64,000 nucleotides of DNA from Synechococcus sp. CBW1004 (GTDB lineage: Bacteria > Cyanobacteriota > Cyanobacteriia > PCC-6307 > Cyanobiaceae), in assembly GCF_015840715.1 (NCBI RefSeq), contig NZ_CP060397.1:1942686-2006685 (forward strand), read 5' to 3'. Positions 44,953 through 53,049 of this stretch are shown here, piece after piece (position 1 is the stretch's first letter; each line of letters begins with the position of its first letter). Position numbers and translations under genes: made by a program. The notes below the pieces were generated by a model that saw nothing but the letters and a program-made list of their open reading frames with translations, had not been told where the DNA came from and did not search any database.

Positions 44953-46825
44953 GTCCGAGCGCCTGCAACGCCTCCGCGAGCAGCTGATGTGCCTCCGGCA
45001 CCCAGAGATGGATGGCGTGGGCATCGAGGCAAGACTCGGCGGCGGCTTCGGCATCACCGCGGGCCAGGGCCAGCCGGGCCAGGCCCAGGTGGGCGGCGAC
45101 GGCCTGCTGGTCAGCGGCGCTGGCCAGCACGCGGCGATAGAGGGCTTCGGCGGTGCTGGCGTTGCCGAGCTGCCGTTCCAGCTCCGCCACCGCCAGCATC
45201 TGGGCGGTGCCGACAGGCCTCACCAGCGCCAACTGCTCGGTGGCTTGGCTGGCACACTGCTGCGCCACCAGGGCGGCTGCCAGCAGCAGCCGCAGCTCGG
45301 CGGCCATCGGCTGACGCTCAAGGCCGGCGCGGGCCAGGGCTTCCGCTGCTGCGCCTTGCCCCGTGCGCAGCAGGCAATCCCCCAGCAGCAGCCGGTAGCG
45401 CTGGTTGCGCCCCTCGGCGGTCACCAGCTCTTCGAGCACAGGGATGGCCTGTTCGGGCCGGCTGCTGCGGGCATAAACCACAGCCAGGTTGTAGCGGCTT
45501 TCCCGTTGCGCGAAGGCCACGCGCGCTTCGGTGCCGGCTGGCAGGGCGGCCAGATAGCCGAGTTCCACCAACTGGCGGATGCCTTCGTGGGCTTCGAAGG
45601 GATCGAGGCGGCGCTCGCTCGGATGGAGGCCGGCATCACCGGGCAGCGATTCCCAGGAAGGAATCGCTGGGGGCGGCGGCTCGATCAGCCATTCGCTGAG
45701 CACACGGCCATCCATGTCGGCGCCGCGGGGCAGGCCCAGCACGGCCAGGGCGGTGGGGGTGATGTCGAAGAGGGTGGGGGCCTGGGCGCTGATGCCGGCG
45801 CGCACGCCCGGCCCGGCCATCGCCAGAACCCCAAGCGGCCGATGCCAGCTGGCTTCCTGCTCGGCGCGATCGTCTCCCATCGCCAGGCCGGTGAGGGCCG
45901 GTCGGGCGATGCCGCCATGGAAGCCATGGTCGGAGAGCAGCATCACGGTGGTGTCGTCGCCGCAGACGGCGAGCAGCTCACCGAGCTGGCGGTCGTGTTC
46001 GCGCAGCACCGCTTCGATCACCCCGCCAAAAAGGTGGTGCTGCCGCTCGCTGATGTGGGGCAAGCGCGGGGGTGCGTAGGCCATGAACTGGTGGCCGGCC
46101 ACATCGAAGAACTCCTGGAACACCAGCAGGCAGTCCCAGTCGGGCGGCTCTGCCAGGGCCAGGGCCAGCTGCTGCACGGTGCGGGAGCGGGCCAGCTGGC
46201 GCCGCAGCACCGCCGCGAATTGCTGCTCCTCGCCCGGGTGCAGCTCATCCAGAGCCGGCAGCAAGTTTCTGAGGGAGCTGTCGGACAGGGCCTCGGGTGC
46301 CACCCGCAGCGGTTGCAGGAGCTCCAGCTGTTCGGGCGGATGCACAGCCTCCGGCGGCGGCTCGCTCGCCTGCACGAACTGATTGCTCACCACCACGCCT
46401 TGCACCGGTTCGGCGGGGTGGGAGGCATACCAGTTGATCACCTTTACGCGTCGTCCTGCGTGGTGGAGCAGGTTCCAGAGGGCGCGGCAGCGGCGGGTGG
46501 TGGAGGCCACCAGCCGCACGCCAGCCTCATCGGGCTCCACAAAATGGAGCACGCCGTGGCGGTCCGCCGTGACACCGGTCACGGCGCTAGTCCAGAGCAG
46601 CGGCGAGAGCCGCGGCTCGAAGCTGGCCAGCGCCGCACGACTGCTGCGGGCAAGCAGGGCGGCCAAATGGGGAAGGGCACCACGCTCAAGGAGCGGATCG
46701 AGACAATCCCAATCGGCGCCGTCCCAGCCGAGAATGAGAAGCCGCGGGCTCAGGAGCGGCAGGGGGTGGAGAGGGACGTGCTGGCAGCGGATGCGTGCTG
46801 CCGACGCCTCAGGCGGCGACTCCAC
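44798..46825 (-). CDS. Alkaline-phosphatase-superfamily protein with TPR repeats
   Basis: 675 residues from a GTG start. The N-terminal 400 residues are a type I phosphodiesterase/AP3A hydrolase-like domain: LLILGWDGADWDCLDPLLER with the metal-binding Asp residues, LWTSAVTGVTADRHGVLHFV (Thr nucleophile region), and MLLSDHGFHGGI. Residues about 430-640 form several TPR-like repeats (YNLAVVYARSSRPEQAIPVL, YRLLLGDCLLRTGQGAAAEA). Similar phosphatase-TPR proteins occur next to sulfotransferases in cyanobacteria, perhaps in surface polysaccharide modification. It overlaps genes at both ends. The Pro-rich tail is poorly conserved in appearance. Confidence 0.8.
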   Translation of the reverse strand: MESPPEASAARIRCQHVPLHPLPLLSPRLLILGWDGADWDCLDPLLERGALPHLAALLARSSRAALASFEPRLSPLLWTSAVTGVTADRHGVLHFVEPDEAGVRLVASTTRRCRALWNLLHHAGRRVKVINWYASHPAEPVQGVVVSNQFVQASEPPPEAVHPPEQLELLQPLRVAPEALSDSSLRNLLPALDELHPGEEQQFAAVLRRQLARSRTVQQLALALAEPPDWDCLLVFQEFFDVAGHQFMAYAPPRLPHISERQHHLFGGVIEAVLREHDRQLGELLAVCGDDTTVMLLSDHGFHGGIARPALTGLAMGDDRAEQEASWHRPLGVLAMAGPGVRAGISAQAPTLFDITPTALAVLGLPRGADMDGRVLSEWLIEPPPPAIPSWESLPGDAGLHPSERRLDPFEAHEGIRQLVELGYLAALPAGTEARVAFAQRESRYNLAVVYARSSRPEQAIPVLEELVTAEGRNQRYRLLLGDCLLRTGQGAAAEALARAGLERQPMAAELRLLLAAALVAQQCASQATEQLALVRPVGTAQMLAVAELERQLGNASTAEALYRRVLASAADQQAVAAHLGLARLALARGDAEAAAESCLDAHAIHLWVPEAHQLLAEALQALGLREEAIRSLALADQLRGSVPAPPLPRSAPPDRPLLPPPANPAGGGRWPAAR

Positions 46826-47433
46826 CCAAAGGCAGCTGCCCCTCCGAGTACGGGAAGTGGACCAGGGACTGGGGCAGGAGCAGATCCTGTGTCACCAACA
46901 CTGATCCCAGCACCGGAATCTTCGTAGGCGAGCGCGGTGATCGTGCGATCGGCGCCATTGAGGGCGTTGCCAATCGAGAATGCTCCCCAGGCATACTTGG
47001 TACCACCATCCGCCGCTACAAACCTGAAGCCAAAATAGTTGGTGGCGTTCAGATTCCAGGCTCCAACGGCTACAGACGTCGAAGCAGTCCCAAAGCCATA
47101 AACACCACTTGGATCAATTAGGGTACCCAATGGCACATTGCTGGGAGTGAGCGCACTGGGAAGTCGGAATATTCCAGCGCCTGCAGCGTTGAAGAATTGC
47201 AAACCCCCCGAACCGTAGGGATTAATATCAAAGCCGGGAACATCCGCCTGGCTCGATCCGGTGACCTGAGTTTCTACATTGATATACAGGCCAGCGGTGG
47301 TATTTGGAATAATATAATTTGGCTCGTAATACACCACGGCAGCCTGGGCGGGCGGCTGGCCTGCTGCGCCGCTGCCAATCGCTGCACATGCGGCGAAATG
47401 TATAGCAAGTCTAGAGCGGAAGCTGAGAGTCAT
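46750..47433 (-). CDS. PEP-CTERM-like exported protein
   Basis: 227 residues. A signal peptide (LAIHFAACAAIGSGAAGQPP, cleavage near AQA) precedes a beta-rich, Gly/Asn/Thr-rich body (VVYYEPNYIIPNTTAGLYIN, NLNATNYFGFRFVAADGGTK). Near the C-terminus APVPGPLPVLGGAAAFGWSR followed by RLRRR matches the PEP-CTERM/exosortase sorting signal: a Pro-rich motif, hydrophobic stretch and basic cluster. About 18 residues follow the basic cluster, which is unusual, and this tail overlaps the phosphatase-TPR start by 76 bp. Codon usage is less GC-rich than its neighbours. It is probably a surface or extracellular-matrix protein. Confidence 0.78.
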   Translation of the reverse strand: MTLSFRSRLAIHFAACAAIGSGAAGQPPAQAAVVYYEPNYIIPNTTAGLYINVETQVTGSSQADVPGFDINPYGSGGLQFFNAAGAGIFRLPSALTPSNVPLGTLIDPSGVYGFGTASTSVAVGAWNLNATNYFGFRFVAADGGTKYAWGAFSIGNALNGADRTITALAYEDSGAGISVGDTGSAPAPVPGPLPVLGGAAAFGWSRRLRRRQHASAASTSLSTPCRS

Positions 47434-47823
47434 GGGGGTTTCAATAATTGAACTCGGCAGGCTGTAAGTTAACAATGCATGGCTAATTGATCATTAGTGC
47501 ATCCTTGCTAACTGCTGCTAGGATGGAATATCGTTGAGAGGGGCGGTCAAAATTATTCAACAGTTAGTGTATCATAATGGAAATGTCGGAGGAGCGGTTG
47601 CGGCTATAAGAGTCTTTGATGGTCGTGCACAAGGCTGATCAGGGTATATCATCCATCCTCGACTTGTCTGGCTGTCTGTGGCGTCCTCGGTTTGGCTCCC
47701 CATGGCCAGCCAGCTGCTGCAGGCGCGAGCCCCGTGCGCGCCTGCAGCAGCTGGAGACGGTGCGGATCTGGAGTCAGCGCCACGCGATCAGCTTCCTTGC
47801 TCCCGCCCGCCCAATCCTTATTG
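47434..47823. other. AT-rich intergenic region
   Basis: 390 bases between two divergent genes. The stretch 47450-47620 is clearly more AT-rich than the rest of the window and should contain the promoter of the PEP-CTERM gene. The right half is covered by a poor open frame in phase with the HpsJ-like gene, which I do not consider coding. Nothing else is recognised. Confidence 0.4.
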
Positions 47824-48687
47824 ATGGCCAACGACGCCTCCAGGGCCATGCCTCCCTCCTCGCCGCCCGGCTCCGCCGGGCCATTGCCCCGCCTGCCGGC
47901 CTTGCCGCTCGCTCAGGCTGGCCTGGGCCTGCTGGGTCTTTTCGTGATCTGGAGTCTGGTCCCGATCCTGCCGCCAGCGCTGATGAACCCCACCTGGCAG
48001 CGGCTAGCCACCAGCCGGCTGGTGGACAACAGCCCATTGGTGGTGCTGGCGGTCGGCCTGATTCACGCGGCGGCTCTGCTCGGTCCTTCCGATCGCCGGC
48101 TTGAGGCCCTCCGCTCCCGCATCGTCGCCCTGCTCCTGCCGGCGCTGATCGGCTATCTGCTGCTGATCCCGTTGGAGATTCACGCCACCAGCAGACAATT
48201 CTGGCAGCTGGATCAACAGCAGAAGCGTCAGGTCGCGGCCATGGCGCGGACCCGGGGTGAGGCGCAGCAACTGATCGAGCGTGCCCCCGATGTCGCCAGT
48301 CTGGAGGCTGGGCTGCGCGCGCTCCAGGGTCCCCCCCTCACCCCCGCTGATCGCGCCCTTCCCCTGGCGGAACTCAAGCAGCGGCTGCGTAGCTCGTTGG
48401 AGCAATCGTTCCAGCAGCTCCAGAACCAGGTCAGACCACTCTCGCCGGGCACTTTCCTGGCACCCTGGCGCCAGATGGCGCGCGTCGTGCTCACAGCGTT
48501 GCTGATCAGCGTGGTGTTGGCGGCCCTGCGTTTCAACAGCGAGACGGAACGCAGCCTGCTGGAGGCGGGATCCAGCAGGCTGCGGAAGCTGTTTCGAGAT
48601 CGGGCCTTGAAGGCTGCCATCCGCAAGCGCGAAGCTGAGAAACGTCGCCACCAGCGCCAACGGGACAAGCTGCAACGCCGCCGCTAA
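47824..48687 (+). CDS. HpsJ-like membrane protein
   Basis: 287 residues with four likely membrane segments: LAQAGLGLLGLFVIWSLVPI, SPLVVLAVGLIHAAALLG, IVALLLPALIGYLLLIPLEI, and VVLTALLISVVLAALRF near residue 225. The stretch between the third and fourth is a helical, Gln/Arg-rich periplasmic or cytosolic loop (WQLDQQQKRQVAAMARTRGE). This topology and the conserved ALMNPTWQ...LVDNSP region match the HpsJ family, linked to hormogonium polysaccharide export in filamentous cyanobacteria and of unknown role in unicellular ones. The basic C-terminus should be cytosolic. Confidence 0.75.
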   Translation: MANDASRAMPPSSPPGSAGPLPRLPALPLAQAGLGLLGLFVIWSLVPILPPALMNPTWQRLATSRLVDNSPLVVLAVGLIHAAALLGPSDRRLEALRSRIVALLLPALIGYLLLIPLEIHATSRQFWQLDQQQKRQVAAMARTRGEAQQLIERAPDVASLEAGLRALQGPPLTPADRALPLAELKQRLRSSLEQSFQQLQNQVRPLSPGTFLAPWRQMARVVLTALLISVVLAALRFNSETERSLLEAGSSRLRKLFRDRALKAAIRKREAEKRRHQRQRDKLQRRR

Positions 48688-49221
48688 CAGCAGCACCGAT
48701 GGGCACAACTACAGAAACGACTGCGGCAAGGATCCATTTTTCAGCAAGTGCTTCGCTATTGCTCGCATGCCTGGACATCACTGTCTGCAGCGCTGCATCG
48801 CGAGAGTCCTCGTTCTGGGGGACCCACTCAGTACCGGGGCCGCCATCGCGCCAAAGCCAACCCTCCCGCTGATCTGTACAGCTCCAATGACCGAAATGAT
48901 GATCGCCCATCATGAAGTCTTGGCGGTGTTCGATCGCTGTGGCTTGCTGTCAGCGGCCTGATGAGTCGGGAGGCCTGGACAACCTCCTTGACGGGGTCGC
49001 CATCATTCCGGCGACATGAGTCTCATTCGGTTGCTTTGCCTGTTTCCTGGGTCATTCAGGCCTTTCTGGCCTGCCCCTCTGCCCGGAAACCCAGGTTCGT
49101 GGTTGCGGAGAAAGTGCGGAGGATGTTCCCATCGGCCTTGTCTGCCCTAACCCCGGTGAGGGAGGCTGTGTATGAATTGCCCGGCAGCCAACCGGCAGCG
49201 AGCGCAGGCCAGGATCAGGCC
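48688..49221. other. Intergenic region before the truncated queE
   Basis: 534 bases. A minus-strand frame of 126 codons at 48533-48913 contains a hydrophobic stretch (ILAAVVSVVVPIGAAVSGGV) but overlaps the HpsJ gene and has no other support. The frame in phase with queE upstream of 49222 is non-homologous. I see no riboswitch or tRNA here. Confidence 0.4.
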
Positions 49222-49710
49222 ATGACCGTGAGTTACATCGCTGCTGCTGATCGTTCTGCCGCCGCCACCCTGCCCGTGGTGGAGACCTTCCACTCGCTGC
49301 AGGGCGAGGGCCTGCATGCGGGCCGCAGCGCCTTCTTTATCCGCCTGGCGGGCTGCTCTGTCGGCTGCCCCTGGTGCGACACCAAGCCCTCCTGGGAGCT
49401 GGAGGTCCACCCGCGCCGCTCTCTGAGCGATCTGGCGGCCCAGGTGGCGGCCGCTGCCGCCGCCGGGGCTGCCTTCGCCGTGGTCACCGGCGGCGAACCG
49501 CTCGAGCACGATCTCGGGCCCCTGTGTGCGGCGCTGGATCCGGCCGCCACGGGCCTGCCGCTGCACCTGGAGACCAGCGGAGCGGCGCCCCTGCAGCTCA
49601 GCGGCCGCTTCGCCTGGATCAGCCTTTCGCCCAAGCGCCACCGGCCGCCGAGCCGGGAGCTGCTGGCTGCCTGCGATGAACTGAAGGTGGTGGTGACCGC
49701 AGAAGCCTGA
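49222..49710 (+). pseudogene. queE: Truncated duplicate of queE
   Basis: 162 codons corresponding to the first two-thirds of the full queE at 50549. It has the same VVETFHSLQGEGLHAGRSAF, GCPWCDTK radical-SAM cluster (CxxxxxxxCxxC, with the intermediate Cys in GCSVGCPWC), GGEPLEHDLGPLCAALDPAA and CDELKVVV. It stops at DELKVVVTAEA, where the intact gene continues for about 90 codons. Loss of the C-terminal part of the barrel makes activity unlikely. Nucleotide similarity to the intact copy is high over the shared part, with one segment of about 80 bases nearly identical. Confidence 0.8.
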
Positions 49711-49784
49711 GGCCCAGCCAGCGCAGCCAGGAAACCAGCTTGCTGGCTTGCCATTACGCTGGACGCGGATTCGCTCCCGGTGTG

Positions 49785-50084
49785 ATGAAGACCACCCTGG
49801 ACCTCCCTGAGCACCTGGTTCGCCAGGCCAAGCAGCGGGCGCTGCAGCAGGGATGCAGCCTCAAGGATCTGGTCGCGGAGTTCATTCGTCTGGGCCTCCA
49901 CGGTGGCCCCACGCCCAGTGCGTCCATCAGCAGCGCCGTGGTCAGCCTGGATCCGAAGGGATTGCCCGTCTTCCGGGGCCTGGCCCCGGCGGGCCTGCCC
50001 GCGATCGATCTGGCAGCGGCACTGGAGCTGGAGCAGCAGTGCCTGATGCAGGAGGACCGTTGCCGTGCCGGCCTGTCTGCTTGA
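49785..50084 (+). CDS. Antitoxin of a PIN-domain pair
   Basis: 99 residues. The N-terminus MKTTLDLPEHLVRQAKQRAL is a ribbon-helix-helix or AbrB-like DNA-binding start used by VapB-type antitoxins. The Pro/Ser-rich middle and C-terminal IDLAAALELEQQCLMQED should hold the toxin. It overlaps the PIN gene by 20 bp. It lies between the two queE copies. Confidence 0.82.
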   Translation: MKTTLDLPEHLVRQAKQRALQQGCSLKDLVAEFIRLGLHGGPTPSASISSAVVSLDPKGLPVFRGLAPAGLPAIDLAAALELEQQCLMQEDRCRAGLSA

Positions 50085-50532
50085 TGTGAATGTCTGGCTG
50101 GCTGCAGCATTCCCAGCCCATCCAGCCCACGCCAGGTCCCAGCAGGTGCTGCTGGACGCCACACCTGGCACTCCTGCCCTGTTCTGCCGTGCCACCCAGC
50201 ACAGTTTTCTGCGGCTGGTCTCCACTCCGGCGATCTTCAACGCGTATCGGTCGGCTCCCATCACCAATCGGGATGCCTTGAGTGCTCTCGCCGCCTTTGC
50301 GGCCTTGCCTCAGGTCGACCTGATCGAAGAGCCTCCCGGATTGGAGGACCTTTGGTGGAGCCTGGCGGCGCTGGAGGAGGCGGCACCCAAGCGTTGGATG
50401 GACGCATACCTGGCTGCCTTCGCGATCAGAGGCTCGCTGCGGATGATCAGTCTCGATGGTGACTTTCGGCAGTTCCTCGCGGCGGGACTGGATCTGGTTC
50501 TTCTCTCGGTGGATGCCAGTGAGGGTGGTTGA
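50065..50532 (+). CDS. PIN-domain toxin (VapC family)
   Basis: 155 residues, GTG start inside the antitoxin gene. PIN motifs: CLLDVNVWLAAAF (first Asp), FCRATQHSFLRL, RWMDAYLAAFAI (Asp) and MISLDGDFRQF (Asp). It belongs to the larger PIN subgroup with LLDVN start. It ends 16 bases before the intact queE start, so the inserted module may run into queE transcription. Confidence 0.86.
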   Translation: MPACLLDVNVWLAAAFPAHPAHARSQQVLLDATPGTPALFCRATQHSFLRLVSTPAIFNAYRSAPITNRDALSALAAFAALPQVDLIEEPPGLEDLWWSLAALEEAAPKRWMDAYLAAFAIRGSLRMISLDGDFRQFLAAGLDLVLLSVDASEGG

Positions 50533-50548
50533 GCGACAGGATCCAGAC

Positions 50549-51295
50549 ATGATTGACCCAGCGGCCTTGCCTCCAGACGCCCGGTTCAGGCTGCCGGTGG
50601 TGGAGACCTTCCATTCGCTGCAGGGGGAGGGCCTGCATGCCGGCCGCAGCGCCTTCTTCCTGCGGCTGGGCGGCTGCGCCGTGGGCTGTCCCTGGTGCGA
50701 CACCAAACACTCCTGGTCGGCGGACGCCCACCCCCAGCGCAGCCTGGCGGAGCTGACCGGTGAGGCCAGGGCCGCTGCTGCCGCCGGGGCCGCCTTCGCT
50801 GTGGTCACCGGGGGTGAGCCGCTGGAGCACGATCTCGGGCCCCTGTGTGCGGCCCTGGATCCGGCCGCCACGGGCCTGCCGCTGCACCTGGAGACCAGCG
50901 GCGCCGCCCCGCTGCAGCTGAGCGGCCGCTTCGCCTGGATCACCCTCTCGCCCAAGCGTCACCGGCCGCCGAGCCCGGAGCTGTTGGACGCCTGCGATGA
51001 GCTCAAGGTGGTGGTGCACGAGCCCGCCGACCTGGCGTTCGCCGAGGCGATGGCGGCTGAGGCGGTTGCGGCCCGGTTGGCCATGTCTTCCGCCTCTGCC
51101 ATCGACGGGGGAATCCCTGGAGATGGCTGCGAATCCGCTGGGGTCTCGGCCATGCAAGTTCCTGCGGGTCCGGCCCTGCTGCTGCAGCCCGGCTGGAACT
51201 GCCGCCGCGGTCAGGAGTTGGCGATCGAATTCGTGCGAAGCCACCCCGCCTGGCGCCTCAGCCTGCAGAGCCACAAGTGGCTGGGGGTGCGCTGA
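50549..51295 (+). CDS. queE: 7-carboxy-7-deazaguanine synthase
   Basis: 248 residues. A radical-SAM enzyme that converts 6-carboxytetrahydropterin to 7-carboxy-7-deazaguanine in the queuosine/preQ0 pathway. The cluster-binding part is GGCAVGCPWCDTKHSW; substrate contact is in FHSLQGEGLHAG; SAM binding in VVTGGEPLEH; the C-terminal part ends ELAIEFVRSHPAWRLSLQSH, KWLG. The region 190-220 carries a low-complexity insertion. The ATG at 50549 begins just before the conserved strand. With queC 1.75 kb downstream it forms the deazaguanine module, now split by a TA pair and ecotin. Confidence 0.94.
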   Translation: MIDPAALPPDARFRLPVVETFHSLQGEGLHAGRSAFFLRLGGCAVGCPWCDTKHSWSADAHPQRSLAELTGEARAAAAAGAAFAVVTGGEPLEHDLGPLCAALDPAATGLPLHLETSGAAPLQLSGRFAWITLSPKRHRPPSPELLDACDELKVVVHEPADLAFAEAMAAEAVAARLAMSSASAIDGGIPGDGCESAGVSAMQVPAGPALLLQPGWNCRRGQELAIEFVRSHPAWRLSLQSHKWLGVR

Positions 51296-51308
51296 GGGAG
51301 GGGGCGCT

Positions 51309-51701
51309 TCAGCGATCGGGCAGCACCAGGCGTCGCCCGACGCGCTCCACGTGGGTCCGCACCTCGGCATCGAGCTGGGCGTGCAGCGACAGGTCAACGC
51401 TCCAGGGCAGCAACAGGTCGTCGATGCTCTCCATCAGCCGCAGCAGACTCTCCCCGGTCAGCTCCTTGCCAACGAGGGTGAGGTCGATGTCGGACCCGTG
51501 GCGCTGGCGGCCCATGGCCCTTGAGCCGTAGAGCCACACCTGCCGCACCGCTGGCTCGGCCGCCAGCACCTTCAGCAGCCGCCGGGAGGCCTCTGCCGGC
51601 AGGCCGGGAATGGCCTCCAGCGGAGCCGAGCTCCGGGATGGGCGGCGATCCGCCGACCGGGTTTCCCGTTCGTGGCCAGGACACGGGGCGCTCGACTCCA
51701 T
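51309..51701 (-). CDS. MNT-type nucleotidyltransferase
   Basis: 130 residues. The signature is VWLYGSRAMGRQRHGSDIDL, the GS-x10-DxD of minimal nucleotidyltransferases, followed by SVDLSLHAQL. The N-terminal 40 residues are polar. It is downstream of a HI0074-like HEPN protein on the same strand, forming a module of the HI0073/HI0074 kind, with a gap of about 200 bp instead of the usual coupling. ATG at 51701 is preferred over an upstream TTG. Confidence 0.82.
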   Translation of the reverse strand: MESSAPCPGHERETRSADRRPSRSSAPLEAIPGLPAEASRRLLKVLAAEPAVRQVWLYGSRAMGRQRHGSDIDLTLVGKELTGESLLRLMESIDDLLLPWSVDLSLHAQLDAEVRTHVERVGRRLVLPDR

Positions 51702-51904
51702 CACTGCATCACTTCCATCACGGCAAGCGGTTCTGCCTTGGCTGGCCTGCGTCAACTGTGCCGTGGATCGAGACGGCGATGTCGGTCTTTCCGGATCTGT
51801 GGCGGAGCGCCATGGGGTCAGCCTGTCCCGTCAGGATTCGCCTGACGGGTGCTGTCGATCGCACCACCACCAGGCTCGTCGGGGTTCTGTGGCAGCGCCT
51901 CCTC

Positions 51905-52324
51905 CTACTCCTCCTGGGCCTCCATCGCCATCAGCCGCAGGCGCAGCGCCTGAAAGCAGGGCAGGTAGCGCGCTGCGATGCGCGCGGCGATCTCCTCGGC
52001 CTGGCTGCGGTTGTACGTATGACTCGTGAGATTGCGGTCCTGGATCATCCGCATCCAGCCCTCTCCGTCTTCGATGAGGCCAGTGCGGAACGCCTGTCGT
52101 AGCGTGTCGCGCGATCCGATCAGATCGGTGGCGCCGCGATCGAGCAGCAGATCGCGGAGGCTGTTCCAGCCCAGCTCGTAGCAGTACTCGAAGGCCTTGA
52201 TCAGGCCCTGCTGTTCCCGTTCGTTGCGGGGCGGCGGATCAACGAAGGATTCCAGCTGCTGCAGGGCCCTGCGGAAGTTGGCGAACCGCTGCCGCCAGCG
52301 CACATCCGGGAGGGGCTGGTTCAC
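51905..52324 (-). CDS. HI0074-family HEPN protein (nucleotidyltransferase partner)
   Basis: 139 residues from a GTG start: WRQRFANFRRALQQLESFVD, QQGLIKAFEYCYELGWNSLR, TLRQAFRTGLIEDGEGWMRM, IQDRNLTSHTYNRSQAEEIA. The RNxxxH-like element (RNLTSH) is typical of the family once called nucleotidyltransferase substrate-binding proteins, now known as HEPN toxins. Its MNT partner lies 200 bp downstream. Confidence 0.85.
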   Translation of the reverse strand: MNQPLPDVRWRQRFANFRRALQQLESFVDPPPRNEREQQGLIKAFEYCYELGWNSLRDLLLDRGATDLIGSRDTLRQAFRTGLIEDGEGWMRMIQDRNLTSHTYNRSQAEEIAARIAARYLPCFQALRLRLMAMEAQEE

Positions 52325-52342
52325 ACCGTCACCATCACCAGG

Positions 52343-52882
52343 TCACAGCCGCTGGGCGTCGCGCTGCTGCCGCTCCGCCTTCCAGAGGCGCCAGCGCACC
52401 TGCACGTCCTTGGGCGCGTAGACCACGATCGGCAGGCTGACGTTGTATGGCACCACGAAGGGCTTGCTGGCGATGCTCACGAACGCCTGGCGGGGGCCGC
52501 GGTCCGGCGGGCAGGCCATGCGGGTGCTGGGGCCAGGACCCACCTCACTCACCCGGTAGACCTTGGTTCCCCAGCCCTTGAGCGTCTCGCTGCGGATGCG
52601 GCCGTTGAGCCTGGGGCCGTTGCAGTCCACCGTCATCTCCTTGCCGACGATCAGCTCCACGCGCCAGTCGGCCGGGTTGGGCGAGAGGCGCGCATCGCTG
52701 GTGGGCGGCAGCACGCCGGGCAGCTGGATCACCCAGCGCGTCTCTCCCGCCGCCGGCTGGGGATAGGGCTTGAGATCGAGTCGCGGGATCGCCTGGGCGG
52801 CTGCGCTGGCCACGGCCCCCAGGAGCAGCAGCGGCAGCGCCAGGCGGCGGGCAGCTGCAGGGGGGCGCAGGAGAGAAGGCAT
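52343..52882 (-). CDS. eco: Ecotin-type serine protease inhibitor
   Basis: 179 residues. A signal peptide ([17 protein letters not shown], cleavage after AQA or AAQ) is followed by the ecotin fold: [55 protein letters not shown], the reactive loop [10 protein letters not shown], and [20 protein letters not shown]. Cys87 and Cys124 would form the conserved disulfide. The residue aligned with P1 Met84 of E. coli ecotin is Arg121, favouring trypsin-like targets. It acts in the periplasm as a dimer and protects against foreign proteases. Ecotin is not common in cyanobacteria. Confidence 0.9.
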   Translation of the reverse strand: MPSLLRPPAAARRLALPLLLLGAVASAAAQAIPRLDLKPYPQPAAGETRWVIQLPGVLPPTSDARLSPNPADWRVELIVGKEMTVDCNGPRLNGRIRSETLKGWGTKVYRVSEVGPGPSTRMACPPDRGPRQAFVSIASKPFVVPYNVSLPIVVYAPKDVQVRWRLWKAERQQRDAQRL

Positions 52883-53049
52883 GGCGTGCGCGCGAGCGGG
52901 GCGGGACGTGTCTGCATCTTGCTCGGCGCTCCCGGCGCTGGCCAGCGGCTGGCTGGGGTGCGGGGCCGACCGCCCTGAGCATCAGGGCGGAGTCGGCAGG
53001 CGGGTCTGGGCGAACCCGGTGGCGCCTCTCCGGCTTTCACAATGGGCGC

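Noticed and set aside
48533..48913. 126-codon minus-strand frame with a hydrophobic stretch
   Set aside because: Overlaps the HpsJ-like gene and lacks a credible start or similarity.
48688..49221. preQ1 riboswitch before queE
   Set aside because: I could not find the short stem with the C-rich and A-rich tail of a preQ1 aptamer.
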